From positions 1 through 64,000 of the forward strand of contig JBAUUR010000012.1 of assembly GCA_049582805.1 (NCBI GenBank): a stretch of 64,000 nt of DNA, given 5' to 3'. Under the pieces are notes generated by a model that made no database searches, was not told the origin of the DNA, and saw nothing but the letters and a program-made list of their open reading frames with translations. The stretch comes from CAVXFS01 sp049582805 (GTDB lineage Bacteria; Pseudomonadota; Gammaproteobacteria; Burkholderiales; Gallionellaceae). The first letter of the stretch is position 1. Every line of letters begins with the position of its first letter. Below are positions 61,500 to 64,000 of the stretch, in pieces. The position numbers and the translations under genes were made by a program.

Positions 61500-61512
61500 A
61501 TCGACTATCGAT
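61500..61512. promoter_or_regulatory. Palindrome upstream of the rubrerythrin gene
   Basis: ATCGA-CTA-TCGAT is a perfect dyad 28 bases upstream of the rubrerythrin start. It could be an operator for a stress or iron regulator, but it does not match a Fur, IscR or PerR box that I can name. Evidence is position and symmetry only. Confidence 0.3.
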
Positions 61513-61697
61513 CAAGTGACCATAAGTCACGGCTAAAAGCATACTATTATTCCATCCTGGAAAAGTTAAATTATTTTGATTATTTCGATCTATCCTGAAA
61601 ACCGCAGTTGATCGGTGGGCAGGTATAGCCGTTGAGTCAAAGTCGCAGAACATTCTCTGCCAACTGCGGTATCCATGTTTACACGCCATTCGACAGT

Positions 61698-63701
61698 TCA
61701 AGCAGCCTTGAAGAACTCCACGGCTTCGGCCTCATCGCGGGTGCGCCTCATCGGCGGCAGGCTCTGCCAGATGCGCTTGCCATAGTGTTTGGAAATCAGG
61801 CGCGGGTCGCAGATCATCAGCACGCCGCGATCCGTTTCATCGCGGATCAGCCGCCCCGCGCCCTGCTTGAGGTTGATCACCGCGCGCGGCAACTGGTATT
61901 CCATGAACGCGTTGCGCCCCTGCCTGTTGAGCTGCGCGATGCGCGCCGCCAGCACCGGGTCGTCCGGCGGAGAAAACGGCAGCTTGTCGATGACGACCAG
62001 CGACAGCGCTTCGCCGCGCACGTCCACGCCTTCCCAGAACGATTGGCTGCCCAGCAGCACCGCATTGCCATGCTCGCGGAAACGGCTCAGCAGCTCGTTG
62101 CGCGAGCCTTCGCCTTGCAGCATCAGCGGATAAGCGAGATTCTTGCGGTCAAATTCGGCAGTGAGGATTTCGTGCGCGCGCTGCATGGCGCGCAAACTGG
62201 TGAACAACAAAAATGCGCGTCCCTTGCTGGCCTCGATCAGCGGCAAGGCGGCCTGCACCACCGCCTCGGTGTAGCCGGGACTGTTCGGCTCCGGCATTTG
62301 CAGCGGAACATACAGCAACGCCTGCTCCGGATAGTTGAACGGGCTGTCCCAGCATGCCGTGCGCGCCTGCAGCAAGCCCATCTCGGTTTGATAATGCGAA
62401 AAATTCTGCTTCACCGCCAGTGTCGCGGAAGTGAAAATCCACGCGCGCGGATGGCCGCCGATCTGCTTGGCGAAGATCTCCGCGATCGACAGCGGCGTGG
62501 TGTTGAGCTGCACGGAATGGTGGAAGACTTCGAGCCAGCGCACGAAGCCTTCCCTCTCCCCCGGTCCCTCACCCGCAAGCGGGCGAGGGGAACCATTACT
62601 TCCTCTCCCTCCGGGGGCGGGTTGGGGTGGGGGAACGCCCTGCCACTGCCTGATCTTCTCCAGCAACTCCACGCCGCGCTGCCAGCATTTCTCCAGTCCT
62701 TCACTGCGCTGCGCCTGGCTTTCCAGCAGGCTGTTGAGCTGCGCAAGTTTTTCGATGACAGTCGCGAATGCAGCGCTCCAGCCAGATAAATCTTCAGTCG
62801 CATTCGCGGGCATGCGTCCCTCCCCTTGCTTGAACACCAGACGCAAGTCGCGCGCGGCCTTGTCCAGCGCGTCGCTGGCGGTGGGCAGCGCGGCAAAATC
62901 ATTGGCCGAGATCGCCGCTTCCAGGCGCGCATCGCGCGCGAGGTCGAGCAATTGCGAAGTCGAGATGCTGTCGCCGAAAAACAGGCTGGCGGTCTCCGGC
63001 AACTGGTGCGCCTCGTCGAAGATCACCGTGTTACAGGCCGGCAGCAACTCCGCCACGCCCTCGTCGCGCAGCATCACGTCGGCGAAGAACAGGTGATGAT
63101 TCACCACCACGATGTCGGCCTCCATCGCCTCCTTGCGCGCCTTGAGCACGAAGCATTCCTTGTATTGCGGACACTCCTGCCCCAGGCAATTGTCGCGCGT
63201 GGAAGTCACCTGCATCCAGATCGGCGCGTTCTCCGGCACATCGGCCAGGCCGCTCTTGTCGCCGGACTGCGTCACCTTTGCATACTTGGCGATCTTGCCG
63301 AGATGGCGCACATCCTCGCGCGTGACGAAACGCCCTTCGGACTGCGCGCGCTCCAGATGAAAGTGGCACACATAATTTGCGCGCCCCTTGAGCAGCGCGA
63401 TCGAGACCGGCGCCTTCAACACGTCGCGCACCGTGGGCAAATCCCTCTGGAACAACTGGTCCTGCAGATTCTTCGTGCCGGTCGAAATGATCACCTTGCC
63501 GCCCGCCAGCAGCGCAGGCACCAGATAGGCGAACGTCTTGCCGGTTCCCGTCCCCGCCTCGGCCACCAGGATCGCGTTGTCGCGTATCGCTTCCGCCACC
63601 GCCATGGCCATCTCTCGCTGCTGCGCGCGCGGACGGAACGACGCGACTTCAGCGGCAAGCGGGCTCTGTTCGGAAAAAAAACGTTCGACTTCGATGGACA
63701 C
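61698..63701 (-). CDS. DinG/YoaA-family ATP-dependent DNA helicase
   Basis: The 667-residue XPD-like helicase has Walker A EAGTGTGKT, four FeS-cluster cysteines in about residues 110-180 (NYVCHFH, NCLGQECPQYKECF), the DEAH box (VIFDEAHQLPETA), and motifs V-VI (QSFWEGVDVRGEA, QGAGRLIRDETDRG). It unwinds DNA at damage or R-loops. The start is GTG 63701 without a clear ribosome site. A palindromic repeat inside the gene adds a proline/glycine-rich loop (PPPQPAPGGRGSNGSPRPLA) in frame. The opposite strand begins the next gene. Confidence 0.93.
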   Translation of the reverse strand: MSIEVERFFSEQSPLAAEVASFRPRAQQREMAMAVAEAIRDNAILVAEAGTGTGKTFAYLVPALLAGGKVIISTGTKNLQDQLFQRDLPTVRDVLKAPVSIALLKGRANYVCHFHLERAQSEGRFVTREDVRHLGKIAKYAKVTQSGDKSGLADVPENAPIWMQVTSTRDNCLGQECPQYKECFVLKARKEAMEADIVVVNHHLFFADVMLRDEGVAELLPACNTVIFDEAHQLPETASLFFGDSISTSQLLDLARDARLEAAISANDFAALPTASDALDKAARDLRLVFKQGEGRMPANATEDLSGWSAAFATVIEKLAQLNSLLESQAQRSEGLEKCWQRGVELLEKIRQWQGVPPPQPAPGGRGSNGSPRPLAGEGPGEREGFVRWLEVFHHSVQLNTTPLSIAEIFAKQIGGHPRAWIFTSATLAVKQNFSHYQTEMGLLQARTACWDSPFNYPEQALLYVPLQMPEPNSPGYTEAVVQAALPLIEASKGRAFLLFTSLRAMQRAHEILTAEFDRKNLAYPLMLQGEGSRNELLSRFREHGNAVLLGSQSFWEGVDVRGEALSLVVIDKLPFSPPDDPVLAARIAQLNRQGRNAFMEYQLPRAVINLKQGAGRLIRDETDRGVLMICDPRLISKHYGKRIWQSLPPMRRTRDEAEAVEFFKAA
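62550..62635. repeat. CCCTCTCCC/GGGCGAGGGG palindromic repeat inside dinG-like gene
   Basis: CCCTCTCCCCCGGTCCCTCACCC and the matching GGGCGAGGGG hairpin, followed by TCCTCTCCCTCCGGGGGCGGG, sit within the helicase frame without breaking it. This is the same family as in hsdR and the hpn spacers. Confidence 0.75.
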
Positions 63702-63926
63702 GGCGGGAGTTGAGGGAATTTACGGCCGTCATGTTATCCCAAACCAGCTTGCGCCGCGATTTTGTTGTGCGTTATTGTGTGTGCCGCCAGGCAGGGCGGG
63801 CACCCGTGCCCACGCGGATGCTGAACCTTGTGATGGATAATGCCAGGCAGGGGCTGCCCACCCTGCGATTTTTCAACCGACCCCGCCGATGATAATCGCC
63901 ACCATCACCGCATCAGGAGATACGTA

Positions 63927-64000
63927 ATGCAGATTTGGGTGGATGCCGATGCGTGTCCGAAGGTGATCAAGGAAATTCTGTTCCGCGCAGCGGAAAGGCG
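63927..64000 (+). CDS. YaiI/YqxD (UPF0178) family protein, 5' part
   Basis: ATG 63927 behind AGGAGA opens a frame reading MQIWVDADACPKVIKEILFR, the signature start of the YaiI/YqxD PIN-like family (WVDADACP). The gene leaves the window after 24 codons. It is divergent from the dinG-like gene. The function of the family is unsettled; a nuclease-like fold is predicted. Confidence 0.85.
   Translation, partial: MQIWVDADACPKVIKEILFRAAER

Overview
The window looks like a chromosomal segment of a betaproteobacterium, probably near the Nitrosomonadales/Gallionellaceae. This is inferred from the dapC-dapD-pilU-spx-dapE-prmB order, hpnCDE squalene genes, a Tat-exported MsrB, an encapsulated-ferritin-like protein next to rubrerythrin, and many palindromic CCCTCTCCC/GGGAGAGGG and GGAATGAC repeats. 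No rRNA, CRISPR array or replication origin was seen; there is one tRNA (Leu, CAG).

Region 1 (1-8.8 kb) is an accessory defence island. An IS3-family element end (1-122) sits inside the first codons of a PIN-type toxin gene whose partner, an XRE-ImmA/IrrE protein, carries a frameshift near 1215. Next comes a four-gene leftward operon: hsdR, hsdS, a predicted PD-(D/E)XK nuclease and a SIR2-domain protein. No hsdM is present in the window. The nuclease/SIR2 pair looks AT-rich compared with its neighbours. hsdR has been invaded in frame by palindromic repeats.

Region 2 (8.9-24.1 kb) is mostly housekeeping and stress genes. It holds corA, a periplasmic methionine-sulfoxide repair operon (msrB-dipZ-msrA) divergent from an ECF sigma/NrsF-like anti-sigma pair, pirin, an HTH-ferredoxin-reductase fusion, a lipoprotein, an HD phosphodiesterase coupled to a group II truncated haemoglobin, htpG, and GNAT, glyoxalase-fold and aldo/keto reductase genes.

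Region 3 (24.7-38.9 kb) is core metabolism: purT with a drug/metabolite exporter, the succinylase lysine branch (dapC, dapD, dapE) interleaved with pilU, an Spx/ArsC-like gene and prmB, then hpnC-hpnD-hpnE and the rnr-rlmB pair.

Region 4 (39-47 kb) begins at tRNA-Leu and looks acquired. A tyrosine-integrase C-terminal remnant abuts the tRNA, an IS701-type transposase scrap lies at 41.5 kb and an IstB scrap at 46.9 kb. Between them lie a cyclic-nucleotide-binding protein with an AI-2E-type membrane protein, and a six-gene operon. That operon joins a GAF-PP2C-kinase regulator and a STAS protein directly to an MlaE-MlaF-MlaD-lipoprotein lipid transporter. This possible partner-switch control of an Mla-type transporter is the most intriguing arrangement in the window.

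Region 5 (47.2-64 kb) carries a tripartite RND efflux operon with two pump subunits (MdtABC type) and a NodT-type outer-membrane channel, three small envelope proteins, and an iron/peroxide cluster (rubrerythrin, Fe-S oxidoreductase, EncFtn-like ferritin, DUF3501). It ends with a DinG-type helicase and the start of a YaiI-family gene. Several repeat families lie between genes and, in hsdR and dinG, inside them.
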